A stretch of 64,000 nt of DNA from Eustoma russellianum (Eukaryota; Streptophyta; Magnoliopsida; Gentianales; Gentianaceae): contig AP025055.1 of assembly GCA_036186865.1 (NCBI GenBank), positions 8,655,776 to 8,719,775 on the forward strand, given 5' to 3'. The position numbers and the translations under genes were made by a program. Below the pieces are notes generated by a model. That model saw only the letters and a program-made list of their open reading frames with translations, had not been told where the DNA came from and searched no databases. Of the stretch, positions 1 to 11,349 are shown piece by piece. Each line of letters begins with the position of its first letter. The stretch's first letter is position 1.

Positions 1-1488
1 AGTCGCCTATGTGAGTCCTATTACAGTCTGATAATGCCTTATGGTATTCTTTTTGCCTGTATTTAAGATCCCTGCATCCGGATGTCTTGCCCCTGAATGC
101 TGATTGTTTTCTTCCAGTGATGTTCTTTAATGGTCTGTGGAGTTTTTGTTGCATCATTCATCCTATGAGATATCCTCATACCTGGTTCTATTGCTACCTC
201 CCATATCATATTCCTTTGCTCTCCCTCTATTCTCTTTTTCTGCTGAAGAGTTGCTGTCAGGGTCTCTTTGAATCACTGCATTTACGGTCTTTTCTTGTTT
301 TATCATGATCTGAGTAGATGTATGTCTCCGTGTGTCTCTTGAATGGGTCCTTGTTGCTCTATTGATTCCTTTCAGGTTTGGCTGAAAATGTGTCATGTCT
401 AATTCTGTGTTTAAACATTGTTTTTATCATGAAGTTTTTTAAGATAATTTTTACATCTTTGTTTCTTCCTCTTGCGTCCATTTTATGATAGCATGGTCAC
501 TCTCTTGTGTTCCTTCCTTAGTTCTTTTGTTATCATTACAAAATGTCTTTAGTTGTTCAAACTATTTGCATCTTGCTCTTCGACTAACAAAAATTTCTAG
601 ATATGCCCTTTTCAGTTGAAAGACTCTGGACTGCAGGTTTCCCAAATTTGTATGCAGGGATCGGAACTACTCACTAGCATCCTTTTCTGCACAACCATTA
701 AATTACTAACGATACCAACTTGTTTGTATAACTAACACTTTGTGCAGGTTGCAACAGTTGTTTTTACTAACCTTTGCAGGTTTGAATCTTGAGAACATTG
801 AAAAGATACAAACAAGTTTATGCTGAGATTAAGCAGCAGCATAAAACTACAACAGGTTCAAACGCTAATATTTGCAATAGGGGAGTCCTGTACCAACCAG
901 TTATACTGCTTTCAGCCTAAGGCATCAACATATGTAGCCTAAGGCATCAACATATGTAATATGTCTGTAGTGGTTGCTCAGCAACCTGTACATACTTATG
1001 CTATCTGATTAAATTTATTGACTAACAATCTTCCAAGTGTTCTTCACTCAAAGATTGCCTTGGACTGCAGGTGATCTAATTTGATGTGCAGGTACAGGAG
1101 GAGTTTCCTTTGTTTCAAACTAACTATAGGTTTGCAGGTTGAAGTGGTATGATAAAATACAGGGCCTGGTCATAGCCATGAAGGCACCTAGAGTAAGCAG
1201 CCTTCTCTACAAGATATGCTAAGGGCTTATGAATTCTCATGATGCTCCAACAAGGTAACTCATATGTAATATGTTATTCTCCCAACTTATGATGTTCTCC
1301 ATTGTTTCAGGTATGATGACAACCTATCATCAAAAGAGGGAGTGCCCTGTGAGTCAAGGAATTGGAAATACAATGGTGAAGCGTGACTACTCCCATATGG
1401 GTGAAGAACCAGCTCCAGCTTAAAGGCTTCCCCTTACTCATGGATTTTATATTTGCAAACTTAGTTGCATCTCCTATGCACTAAATTT
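1..1488. other. unclassified sequence upstream of a polypurine tract
   Basis: No reading frame here looks like a real protein; the open frames present are short and match nothing I recognise. The stretch ends in a purine tract followed by LTR-like sequence, so it may be the decayed 3' internal part of a Copia-type element on the plus strand. A word TGCAGGTT recurs several times between about 630 and 1140, which could be a degenerate repeat. Classification is a guess. Confidence 0.3.
914..957 (+). repeat. 22-bp perfect tandem duplication
   Basis: A 22-base unit beginning AGCCTAAGGCATC is present twice, back to back and identical (914-935 and 936-957). It is probably a local replication slip. 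Confidence 0.9.
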
Positions 1489-1497
1489 GAGGGGGAG
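1489..1497 (+). other. polypurine tract (candidate)
   Basis: GAGGGGGAG preceded by TTT and followed by TATTGAGAAATAAC is the arrangement usual at the 3' LTR border of plant Copia elements. The LTR would start at 1498, with the expected TG mutated to TA. Confidence 0.5.
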
Positions 1498-2160
1498 TAT
1501 TGAGAAATAACACATTAGACACAAAATTGTGCAATCTGGATCCAGACCCGGTAACCAACGACCCGGATCTGGGTGGGCCTCTTGGGTCTCCATCAACCTG
1601 AACTCAATAATAAAAGGAACTGTAGGCTGCTTTCTTATCAAACAGGTCCCTACATCTAAAGACGTTGTCCTCCCCCTGCCAATATATCGCTGCAACGGGA
1701 GGTCTCTATCATAGAGCCGTTGGGCTCTCCTTGGCATGAAAATTTACCCGTTGGAAGGCCTTCTTCCCTCTTCTCCTTCTTGTATTTATATGTGTAGTTT
1801 TAGCCATTAATGGTACCGAAGAACCGTGTGTTCTAAAGTGTTGGCTGATTTGTGAGTTGTATAAGTGTTGAGTGCACAGTTTTCGTGTTAACAAAGTGCA
1901 GTTTTTCATCTTGAATCAATTGTGCAAAGTGTTGTGTTGTTGTGTGTTTACCGTGAATCAAGTGTTGATAAGTTAGTGATTCTAAGTGATACAAGCGAAG
2001 ATTGTTTAAAAGTGATAGTTGTTTCAAGTGATTCAAGTGATAAGTTGGTATCTCTGTGTGATCTAAGTGTTAGTTCTATCAAGTGAGAAAGATTCAATCT
2101 TCCGTCTCAATTATGACTGAATTGGATAGTGTCGAGTCGGTTTCTCCTAATCCAGGTTGA
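1498..2160 (+). mobile_element. LTR-like segment, Copia type
   Basis: This follows the purine tract and has a non-coding, T-rich character with many GTGTT/AAGTG words. No partner LTR, primer site or target duplication is visible, so the right border is arbitrary. Near its end (about 2113-2160) an ATG opens a short frame that could be the start of a gag gene, but it stops after 15 codons. I cannot tell whether this is a 3' LTR or an LTR plus leader. Confidence 0.35.
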
Positions 2161-2164
2161 TTGT

Positions 2165-3255
2165 GATTAGGGCTCTGATTTCCCACAGGAGCTGCTCAAA
2201 CACATAAATAGGAGTGGAGTTGAATAAGGAAAACACAACAACAAACATCAAGTTCAAGAACAACACTTGAAGCTCAGCTCTTCTCTTCTTCTTCTCCTCC
2301 ATTCTCCATTCGTTCAAGAACAACACTTGAAGCTCAGCTCTTCTCTTCTTCTCCTCCATTCTCCATTCTTTCAGCTGATGTTATAGGCGGTTTTAATCTT
2401 TATTGTGCTGCATTTACACTTCTTATACTCATATGCTACATCAATAGGTGATGAGGTGTATTCATTCTTGTGTTGTAAGGTGTTGAAATCAAGTCTTGGT
2501 TAGCATTGGTGTATAACCCCAGGATCAAGTACTTTCTAAGGTGTAAGGTGATCATTTCATAGTGAAAATCCAAGGAAATGTATTCCTTGGAACTGGAGTA
2601 GGCATATTGATCGAATCAGGATAAATTCCTGTGTTCTTGTCTTCTTTACTTTTCTATCTGATTTTTCTAGTTTCTGCACTAGATTTATAAAATATGAGGA
2701 AAATAGAAAATGTTTCTTCACAAATTCTAATTTTTGGTGTCAACAAACTTCATACTATTAGCTTTTATTTGCAACAACAATCACTTGATTTGAGCAAAGA
2801 AAAGTTAGTCAAACAGTCGTTCCAAATTAGTTGCACAAGTCTGTCTTAGTTAGGGCTTTTTGAAAACATAAACTAGACATCTTAATCTTTGTTTTGACAT
2901 AAAGAACACAATTTTTGAAAAAGTATACAAGAAGTTGTAGCTCTTTAAAGTTGAATGACTTTTCAATTCTGTTCTGAAAATTTTGTGCAACTAAAAGTTT
3001 TTACTTTGTTGAAGAATCAAACGACTTTGGGTTTTTCTTGCATTTTTACAGAAGTTAGAGAATATCTTGAAGTTTATTTCTGAAAAGTTTCAAAGAATTT
3101 GAAGTTCTGTAGAAAGAGAAACAAATTTTCAAAGACAGACTCTGAATCTGAGTTTTACGGAATCAGTCTTGAGGGGAGTTTTGAAATGGTTTTAAATAGT
3201 GTAATTTCCACTGACCACTATTCATCCCTCTTTGTAGTGGTGTTTATTGCAGGTA
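2165..3255 (+). mobile_element. diverged Copia LTR, 3' part
   Basis: The block around 2590-2680 (GGAACTGGAGTAGGC, then AAATTCCTGTGTTCTTGTCT and TTTCTGCACT) parallels the GGAGTAGG ... ATAAAATCCTTGGTGTCTTT ... TTTCTGCA block in the LTRs of elements 1 and 2. The end (3210-3255: CACTATTCATCC, GTAGTGGTGTTTATTGCAGG) parallels their termini (CTATTCAACC, CTAGTGGTGC, CAGGTCCTACA). It is therefore most likely the 3' half of a more distant LTR of the same broad Copia group. The left limit is uncertain. Confidence 0.45.
2252..2370 (+). repeat. 60-bp tandem duplication
   Basis: A unit starting GTTCAAGAACAACACTTGAA occurs at 2252 and again at 2312. The second copy lacks one CTT triplet in a CTT-rich run. 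It lies inside the diverged LTR. Confidence 0.85.
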
Positions 3256-3830
3256 TTGCGGTCCAACAATCTTAGGAAACCAATATGCTGCCACCGTATT
3301 CACAATCACAACACAACTGCCTGATGACCTAGGTCCACCTAGACATAGTAGAGATGGTTAGAAGCTGAGATGTAGAAAGTGTTGTGGTACCGATGACCCA
3401 CCTTGGATATGTATATCGTGTTTGTATTATGTCTATGATCATTTCTATTGAGAGATACTTGTGTAGATTTTTGCTTCATTCTTATTGTATCTTATTTTAT
3501 TCTGGTTGTATATTCATTTATTATTGTGTCAAAATTCACATTCCCATTACCGCTTTGTCCCATTACTGTTTTGACAAAATCTCAACTTACGCTTTTGTCA
3601 AAATCATACAAAATATTTTTCTGATTCTATAAAGCCCAATAAAAGCTAACCAATTTCATACAAACCTTCATTATACTCTATCTATCCAATTACTAGTCAT
3701 TCAGTAGGTTTTTACGATGTCGTACAATCGACATGTGACATTTCACTTTTAATGCATGTTTAAAAAGGAATCTAATGCAATTGTTTTGAATGTTTCAACA
3801 TAGATTAAGTTGGTGAATTCAACAGACTTG
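3256..3830. other. no recognisable feature
   Basis: AT-rich sequence. The longest open frame (3384-3632) has no recognisable motif and unremarkable composition, so I do not call it a gene. Confidence 0.4.
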
Positions 3831-3835
3831 CATTG

Positions 3836-4019
3836 TTGATGTTGAAAAAGATGAAATTAAAGATGGTATTGAATTTGTGTGTAGATGGCCGGGTTTGGAT
3901 CCGAATAAACATCAAGGATTTAATTGGGATGCCGTTACAATATACAGTGATGAAGATTTGATAACAGAACTTGCATGTTGTTCACAGCCAATAATGTTCA
4001 CCGTAGACGTTGTTCTATA
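3836..4019 (+). pseudogene. possible MULE transposase N-terminal fragment
   Basis: In one plus-strand frame about 60 codons are open, ending at the TAG at 4017-4019. They read through RWPGFDPNKHQGFNWDAVTI and then YSDEDLITELACCSQPIMF. Basic-Trp-Pro, then an acidic DED step and SQP, resembles the N-terminal region of some plant MULE transposases, where a strand follows a dipeptide-rich acidic turn. It lies on the opposite strand to the MULE relic that starts 300 bp downstream. So it would be a separate copy or a rearranged piece. The assignment rests on motif memory only. Confidence 0.3.
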
Positions 4020-4319
4020 GGAAAGACAAATCGACACTAGTTCAGAACAAAAAGGCGTTGTGGATAGGGTTCCCGACGTACTGTCAAAGTAATTATAAAA
4101 CTTGCTAAAAAGCCAACCACTTAATTTATGTTTTTATGTTTTCATTTTAATAATTCAATAGACTTATGACAAGTATTGTATTAGCATGCAATAAATGGCG
4201 GTAAAAATTTTCGCATGATGCTTGTTACATTTTATGGAATTGCTAAACATAGTGCAAATGATACTAATCAAAATAAACATTGCATAAACATAGACTTTTA
4301 ATGATTATTCTTAAGCTGT

Positions 4320-4953
4320 GCTACACTAGGACAAGTGTTACGACTGTGACCTGCTTAGCGGCATATACCCCACGTTTGTGTATAGTTGTGGTCTATTTTA
4401 CCGTGAATCCGAGTTGATTTAGGTCTCATGCAAGCATATTTTCTATAAAGTAGATTAACTTCAAGCAGGAATGGAGGTGGATGCTAGTATCCGGAGTGTC
4501 GTAATGGATAGAATAAAGCATTGTATGCGTTTAACTTCTCTTCACATGAGTAGAAAGGAGAAACCCACTTAGTTGTTGGCTGTGCCTATTTTTACATAGC
4601 ATATGAACAAGGCATGTGGTAAACGTGAAATTTACCACAAGTGTAAACAGTATGAGCAATACCACCATCATCTGGCATCGACTGGATCACAACTTCATAC
4701 GGACTTGTTCATTCGTCATAAGACTAAATCCCATGCTGTCCGGCATTCTTATAATTATGAATAAACTGATGTTACATTTTCATTGGCCATCGGTCCGTGG
4801 CGTTCATATGAGCAATCACGTCTTGGTGTTTCTTGTCAAACATTTTCACCATTATTTTAAAAACTGCTTAAAGACAAGTAGTTATTGATAAACATCTAGT
4901 CCCCTAAAGTATATTGTTTCACAACTCCAACTAATTGGTTGTTATTATATGAT
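4320..4953 (-). pseudogene. MULE transposase, C-terminal part (interrupted)
   Basis: Reading the minus strand leftward, a decayed frame carries a SWIM-type zinc motif near 4595-4646 (YTCGKFHVYHMPCSYAM, pattern CxCGKF...PCxxA). A basic RPKST segment follows. Then comes a zinc-knuckle-like tail near 4328-4365 (CR-AGHSRNTCPS). This is the order at the C terminus of plant Mutator-like transposases (MuDR/MULE). The right-hand part, up to the ATCTC target site, reads RYHIITTN before stops. This continues directly from SHDDGR at 21630 once element 1 is set aside. Many stops and shifts make it non-functional. Confidence 0.7.
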
Positions 4954-6129
4954 ATCTCTGTTGAGAAAAAGAGTTTGAATGATTTACAAACGCATGATTT
5001 AAATAGTACACGCTTTAAGAAATGAATGACAAATTTATTACTTGACACGTTTTATTTTGATAAACTTGCCTTATATACTTTATATATAATGTTGCCGTAC
5101 TAACAAGCCATGAAGCATTAAAGCTTACATCAAATGGCAAACATTTGTTGTGTTTGAACTATTTTCAGGTGCCATCATTAAGGAACTAAACTAGTTCATT
5201 AAGTGAAGTACTTAAGTTAATGAACTAGCTAGTTCATTAAATGGAGATATATTTATAGAAGGCCTGATGACAACAAATTGAAATATGGAAAGTCTCCTCT
5301 CTACTTGGTTATACACGTTTATGTATACATATATTATATATATTCAGATTTTTTATGAAAAGGCACAATACACATATATTCCGACGTACTACCGACACGT
5401 TGCATATTTTACAAACGTACGTCAACGTCACACCACTATACTTACCTCGTATTTATGAGTATATTCAGATCTTATATCATATGATATAAGTCATGGTGAT
5501 GACAAAATTATTACAACACGTTACAAGGTTGTAAACCGAAAATTATCGTATCGGGTAACTACCGGAACTCTGCCAACATGTCACGTACTTGCCATATATA
5601 GATGGTCAGCCCATATACTCTAAAAAGAGTCAAATATCCCATGGCTTACATGATGTATTCAGCCATGAAATCATTCCATGTTGGCACACACAAATCACCC
5701 TCAATTAAGGTCAAATTGTGGATATTTCAAATTCAATGTTTTTGTCACATGTTGGCGCCATTTCAAACAGCCTTATGAGCTGAATATTTAATTTATTTTA
5801 TGTATATTATGTGTGAAATAATATATATAACATGTGCAAAAAGTTAATCAGAGAAAAATCGCGTAATCGACAAAAGTCAAAAATTTGATTTTCTACTAAC
5901 ACAACACATGGAACGTTTTTGGCATGACATGTAACATGTATCTATACACTTTTTACATATTCTAGACAATGTTAAAGTGTACTAGAATATTCAAATTAGG
6001 GCTGATTTGAATATACCATATATGTATAATTATTGTGCAATATTTGACAAAGTTTACAAAAGTGAAATTCAGCACATGTTGGAGACAAAGTGCATGCCAT
6101 TCTCAGCATTGGTGGAGCTTATGTGGAGC

Positions 6130-7550
6130 TTAGTTGTTAGGAAATCCAACGAGATCACTGCAAAACGCGCAGGGGAAAAACAAAACTTGATCTCCGATTT
6201 CCTACCAAGGATCCATGTTGTTTGTTTAATTCGATGAAAGAAATCAAAAACCATTCCTCTATAGATTTGAAATCCGCAGACGTAGAACATACGAACGTAG
6301 GAGGTGCGATGGTACGATCACCCTCTGTCGGTATCCACATGAATGCTTCCACCCGGAGTGCTAGCTCTTGAAACGGCGCGGCTGAAGAACTCGGCTTTTC
6401 TAAAAAATGATTCTAGGGTTTCATTTTTTCTGTTCTCTGTAGTGTACAAGACACACCAGGATATATACATATATATAGATATCAAAATCCAATTCCAGAT
6501 CGGATTGGTTAATGCTAATCATAATCCATACCAAATACGGATTCTGTTAAGATTAGATAAAATGAATCAAAATCCATATCAGATATGGATTCTATTGTTA
6601 TTATCCGATGATATAAAAATATATATATATAAACGAAAATAATAATAATAATAATAATAATAATAATTAATATCTAATATTAATATTATTAATATTATTA
6701 ATATCAGCCCATACGCATTCTTGTGTGTGACCCGATAGGCCCATATTAATTGGCAGTCAGTTAAATCTCCATTAAACTAACAAGTCGTAATTGGTCTCTA
6801 GCAAGACATTACGACTACCCAATTAATACGAGTAAAGTCCAACTAGCCTAATAATAGTACATGCATTAATCTCTTTGTCACACGATATCTAGTTTGAACA
6901 TAAGTCATGGCCAGCGTTATACTTATACTGTTCAAACATATGATTACTCGATCTCTAAGTAGACTGATAAAATAAATGATATTGATCACACTATCAATTC
7001 ATCTGAGCACGGCCATGCATTTCACAGTCTCACTAATCGAGGGGCCCAAAGATATCTCTCTCAAAAGAGAGGGACAAATTATATCTCGATTGTTCAATAT
7101 CCTCTACATAATTTCTATCATATTCAATTATGACCTTTATTATTATCCAGTTACGGATAACGTTTGATCATGTCAAAATATAATAGTCCTTACGTTGGAA
7201 ACTATGACAATCTCAAGTCTAAGGATTAAAACATGACTATCATGAGATTTACTTATGACGCTAATCCATGTAGTAATCTCATGATGGGTCTATCCAATAC
7301 ACTGTTCTCTAACAAGTATCTATAAGATTGATTTGTATCACCATACACATAATCATCTCATGATTATCAAATCAATACTCATACTGATTATAAATTATTT
7401 TATCTCTATAACAATAATGAACCAGGGACATATATCAAAATTATGTAACATACTAACCGACAATAATGATAATAAAACCTCTTTATTAATAATAAATGTA
7501 TAACATAAAACATCCAAATCATGGCCTAGGGCACATACACTAACATTAGT
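6130..7550. mobile_element. solo LTR, TGTTAG...CTAACA type
   Basis: A 1411-bp insert (6135-7545) begins TGTTAGGAAATCC and ends CACTAACA, giving 6-bp terminal inverted repeats. It is flanked by TTAGT on both sides (6130-6134, 7546-7550). The other LTR of element 1 lacks it: there GGAGCTTA joins TTTGGCATCTC directly near 12530. No primer site or purine tract is present and no open frame has a recognisable domain, so it is best read as a solo LTR. It contains an AAT microsatellite (6638-6668). Orientation is not determined. Confidence 0.85.
6638..6668 (+). repeat. (AAT)n microsatellite
   Basis: About ten AAT units followed by AT-rich sequence with TTAATATTA dyads (6669-6702). It lies inside the solo LTR. 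Confidence 0.9.
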
Positions 7551-9065
7551 TGGCATCTCAATTGGTGGAGAATATGCCACACAAGGTCAGTGACATAAAG
7601 GAGGGAGCTACACAAGGTAACAATTCAAACATTTGGCAAATTTAACACATGCTAAAAATTCAACATGTGACAAAGTGTGGTGGCCAATTTTTTTTGCCTA
7701 GAATGTGTGACTAATTGACATTCCAAATTGAAGGGATTAATTGTTAATTATTTGGCAACATTTTAAACTTTCTTTGGAACATGTTTTTACATTTTAATCT
7801 CAGAATTTACAGCTACTAAATGGTGACAAGATTCATCCAATCATAGAGTGCCAAGTAAGTAAAGCCAAGACATTCATCCAATCATGGTGTGCCAAGTGAG
7901 CAAAATGGTGTCATATCTACACAAGGTAATCTTCCAAGGGCATTAAAGAGAATTCTCAAGGTGTTGGAAGACCTAAAGGGGGCGGACATGAGGTGATAAA
8001 AAGAAGAGAAGAGATCAAACAAAAGCAAGACAACTATCATATTCTCTTAAGTGCAAAAAGTGTCTTCTACTCTCTTCTTCTGCATTTCTTTCTTCTTCTT
8101 TCTCTCTCAAGCCTATTGTTCATATATTCAAAATAATGTATAGGCTTTGATTATACCACCATACATGTTTTAATTGTAAAAGGTTGATCAAGGTGTGATC
8201 AAACCTTCATCCGTTCGGTGGTAGTGTTCGTGATCGGTGTGATTGATTGTATTGTTTGTGAAATGGTAGAGTTGGTGTGTAACTCAAGCAACCCTTATGG
8301 TAAGGTGTTTTTTTGGTATTTAGTGATAACCGAGAAAGGTTTCCTCGAAGACTGGAGTAGAATGATTCAACCAAACCAGTATAAAATCCTTGGTGTCTTT
8401 ACTTTCAGCACTTTACTTTCAGTTTTTCAGTTTCTGCATTGATTTCGTTGCAATTGTAAAAATAGTAAACGCATTTCAAAAATAAAACAACTTTGTAGAA
8501 ACATAGCCACACCTGTTAAGTTTTATTTGGCGCAAGTCTCAACCCATTTGGACAAGTATAAGTCAATCAAACATTAATAGTTTTGAGACTAGTGCAATCT
8601 GATTTTCAGACTTGCAAAGGTTGAGAACATCAATGTATTTGACATACTTCCCAAAGGGATTTTTCAAAACTGTTTCAACCCGTTTAAATACATATAGTAA
8701 GGGTGTCTTCATTAAAGTTTCAGACCATTTAGAGTCTCCAATCAATTGGAATGAAATTTTCAAATTGGAGTACTATTTCTGGCAGATTTGCGCAATCAGA
8801 CCAAGAACGTATTTTCAAAGGGTTAGGAGTTGAATGTTAATCTGAAATTTTTAGGAGATACTCCAAACATCTGAAAGTAGAATCTCTCCAAATTTCACAA
8901 TTTTTGGAGGTCTGTAACTAGGTCTTTCAAACATTGTAAATCAGAATCTGAAAATAGAAACTGTTTTCAGAAGTTAGGTTTTTGCGTCAAAATTTTTTAA
9001 AAACCAAAATTTTTCGCACCTACTATTCAACCCCCCTTCTAGTGGTGCTATACAGGTCCTACAAG

Positions 9066-9077
9066 TGGTATCAGAGA
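9066..9077 (+). other. primer binding site, initiator Met tRNA
   Basis: TGGTATCAGAGA lies 2 bp after the 5' LTR end. It matches the plant retrotransposon site TGGTATCAGAGC complementary to the 3' end of initiator tRNA-Met, except for the last base. Confidence 0.9.
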
Positions 9078-9119
9078 GCAGGCACACTCACGACAAGGAG
9101 ATCCAACGATCTTAGTGAG

Positions 9120-11058
9120 ATGGCAACCACTAGCTACAAAACCGAGCAAGAAGGAATGACAACCGTAAGGCCTCCTCTTTTCGATGGTGAGACTTTTATA
9201 CAATGGAAACTTAGAATGAAACTTTTCTTTATGGCCATTGATATAGACTTATGGTCCATTATAGAAGATGATCCTTTTATCCCTTCTAAGTTATCTACTG
9301 TTGATGGTGTCACGCTAGAGGTTGTAAAATCGAAACAAGAATATACTAGTGATGACAAGAAGAAATTGAGCATGAATGCTAGAGCCATGCAACTACTTTT
9401 AAACGGGCTAAGTAAAAGTGAATCAAGTTACGTGTCTAATTGCTCTAGTGCACAAGAGATGTGGAGGATTCTAGAAATGAAACATGAAGGGACTAGTCAA
9501 GTCAAAGAGTCTAAAATAAATATGCTTATATCTACTCTTGAGTCTTTCAAATTATTGCCAAATGAATCTATTGTTGATATGGATTTACGGTTGACTAACA
9601 TCTATAATTCTCTTGAGTCTCTTGGCAAAGCTTTCTCTACTCAAGTAAAGATCGAAAAGGTACTAAGAAGTCTCCCATCCGAATGGGACCCTAAAGTCAC
9701 GGCAATTGAGGAGAGTAAAGAAACGAGATCAATAAAAATGGAGGAACTAATCAGATCTCTAAAGGTATATGAAAACAAACTCATTTTAAGAAATTCTGAA
9801 TCTACTTCTAAACATGATAAGGCTATAGCGTTTAAATCAAATGAATACGTCTCTACCTCTTATGATCGCGTAGATGATAGTGACACAGATTCCGATGATG
9901 AAGATCTAATCATGATGGCTAAAAGATTAAGAAAGATCATGAGAAAATTGATTAAAAACAAACATAAGCCTACTTCATCTAAGAACCATAGAAATAAAAA
10001 TAATGAAAACATAAAGTGCTATGAATGTGGGAGACTTGGACACTTGTCATATGATTTTCCGAACAAGGACAAACAAACAACAAAAACCATGACAAGGATC
10101 GGACAAAAACTAGACTCGTCTCAGAACCTAAACAAAGGAGAAGAGCCTTCAAAGCCTCTACTTGGAGTGATTCATCTGACTCTAAGACTGATGATACCGA
10201 AGAACAAAAGACTCAAGTATGCTTTACATCTAAGGCATCAAATGAGGTATCTTCTGACTCTGATTCTGATTCTAAGCTTTCTTATGATGATTTATATGTT
10301 GAATATCTTGAATTACATAAGTTTGCTAAGACTCTTGCAAAAGAAAAGAAACGCTTAATTGAAGACAAGAAATTGTTAGAATCCTCTAACACAAATCTTG
10401 TATCTCAATTAAACGATTCAAAAGAAGAGTCGTCATGCACAATTAATGCATTGAAATCAGAGATCTCGTCATTGACAACAGAAAACAATGAAATAAAATC
10501 TGAGATTTCAAATTTGAAAATCAAGGAATATAGATTTAGAAAAAATGGTGAAACAATTTGACACAGGTACAAATATGCTAGATCACATCATTTCTTCACA
10601 AAAGCATGATAGTGACAAAACCAGATTAGGATACGTTGAGAAAAACGAGACACTAAATAAATCAACCAAATTCATTCCATCTAAGGAAATAGATGCGTCC
10701 AAGATATATGTTGCACCTAAGAAGACACCTAGACCCCCCTATGTCATCTCATCATGCTTCTTCTTCATATCATACGAGAATAATTATGTGGCATATAGAT
10801 ATGAGAAGAAACCATTGATGCATACGCGACGATCATACGACAAATGCATTTAGATCACGCACTATGCACACTAACCGAAATGCATATCAAAAACAAAAAC
10901 CATACTATATGCATGATGGGATTCTCGGCCAAAGGCCAAACGCACTCCCACCTAATGTCTATTATATTGCGTCTTCATCTCTTTTCTCACTTTTTGGAAG
11001 ACCTAGGAAGGTCACCCAAATTTGGACACCAAAAAGGACATTTGCAAGGGTTGAATAA
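9120..11058 (+). pseudogene. gag: gag of element 1 (frameshifted)
   Basis: Encodes the capsid/nucleocapsid protein that would package element RNA. The ATG at 9120 opens a Copia gag domain (LFDGETFIQWKLRMKLFFMA, then a MKHEGTSQV segment). An Asp/Glu-rich stretch follows, then a zinc knuckle at about 10017-10060. The knuckle reads CYECGRLGHLSYD followed by Phe where the fourth ligand should be Cys, so CCHC is broken; element 2 keeps the Cys. The frame is lost near 10085, continues in another frame through a coiled-coil-like Lys/Glu/Ser segment, shifts again in an A-run near 10541, and is damaged once more near 10740-10860. The C terminus (GRPRKVTQIW, KRTFARVE) ends at 11058. No pol follows. Confidence 0.9.
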
Positions 11059-11159
11059 ATAACCCTTAAGAGTGTACTTGAAATGCATGAGTTCTTGTTG
11101 ATATACTATAAACTACTATTTCTTTCTTACATGTACTTTTGATATTATTTACAAAATAA

Positions 11160-11349
11160 AAGGAGAGCGAAAGTGCATGATTTAAGGAGGAGAGGGAGTG
11201 ATTTTAGGGGGGAGAAAGAGCATGATTGCAAAATTCAAGGGGGAGATAATTCAAAATTCATAATTCGAATTTGTGCTCGATTGGAGGGGGAGCGGTCATA
11301 TTTAAATCATGAACTAAGGTTATTTTGTAAATCATCAGAAGGGAGAGAT
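11160..11349 (+). other. array of polypurine tracts
   Basis: Five G/A blocks (near 11160, 11186-11198, 11208-11217, 11238-11246 and 11283-11294) precede the one touching the LTR (11337-11349, AGAAGGGAGAGAT). Each resembles a plus-strand primer. Repeated purine tracts are a noted trait of Sirevirus-type Copia elements. Confidence 0.7.

Larger units (their letters stand above)
4959..9063 (+). repeat. element 1 5' LTR (carries a solo-LTR insertion)
   Basis: Starts TGTTGAGAAAAAGAG and ends GGTCCTACA, immediately before AG and the primer site. It is collinear with 11350-14007 except for the 1411-bp insert at 6135-7545. Both copies share TATA-like AT runs, the GGAGTAGG ... GTATAAAATCCTTGGTGTC block near 8350-8400, and a CTTCTAGTGGTGC terminus. 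Confidence 0.92.
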
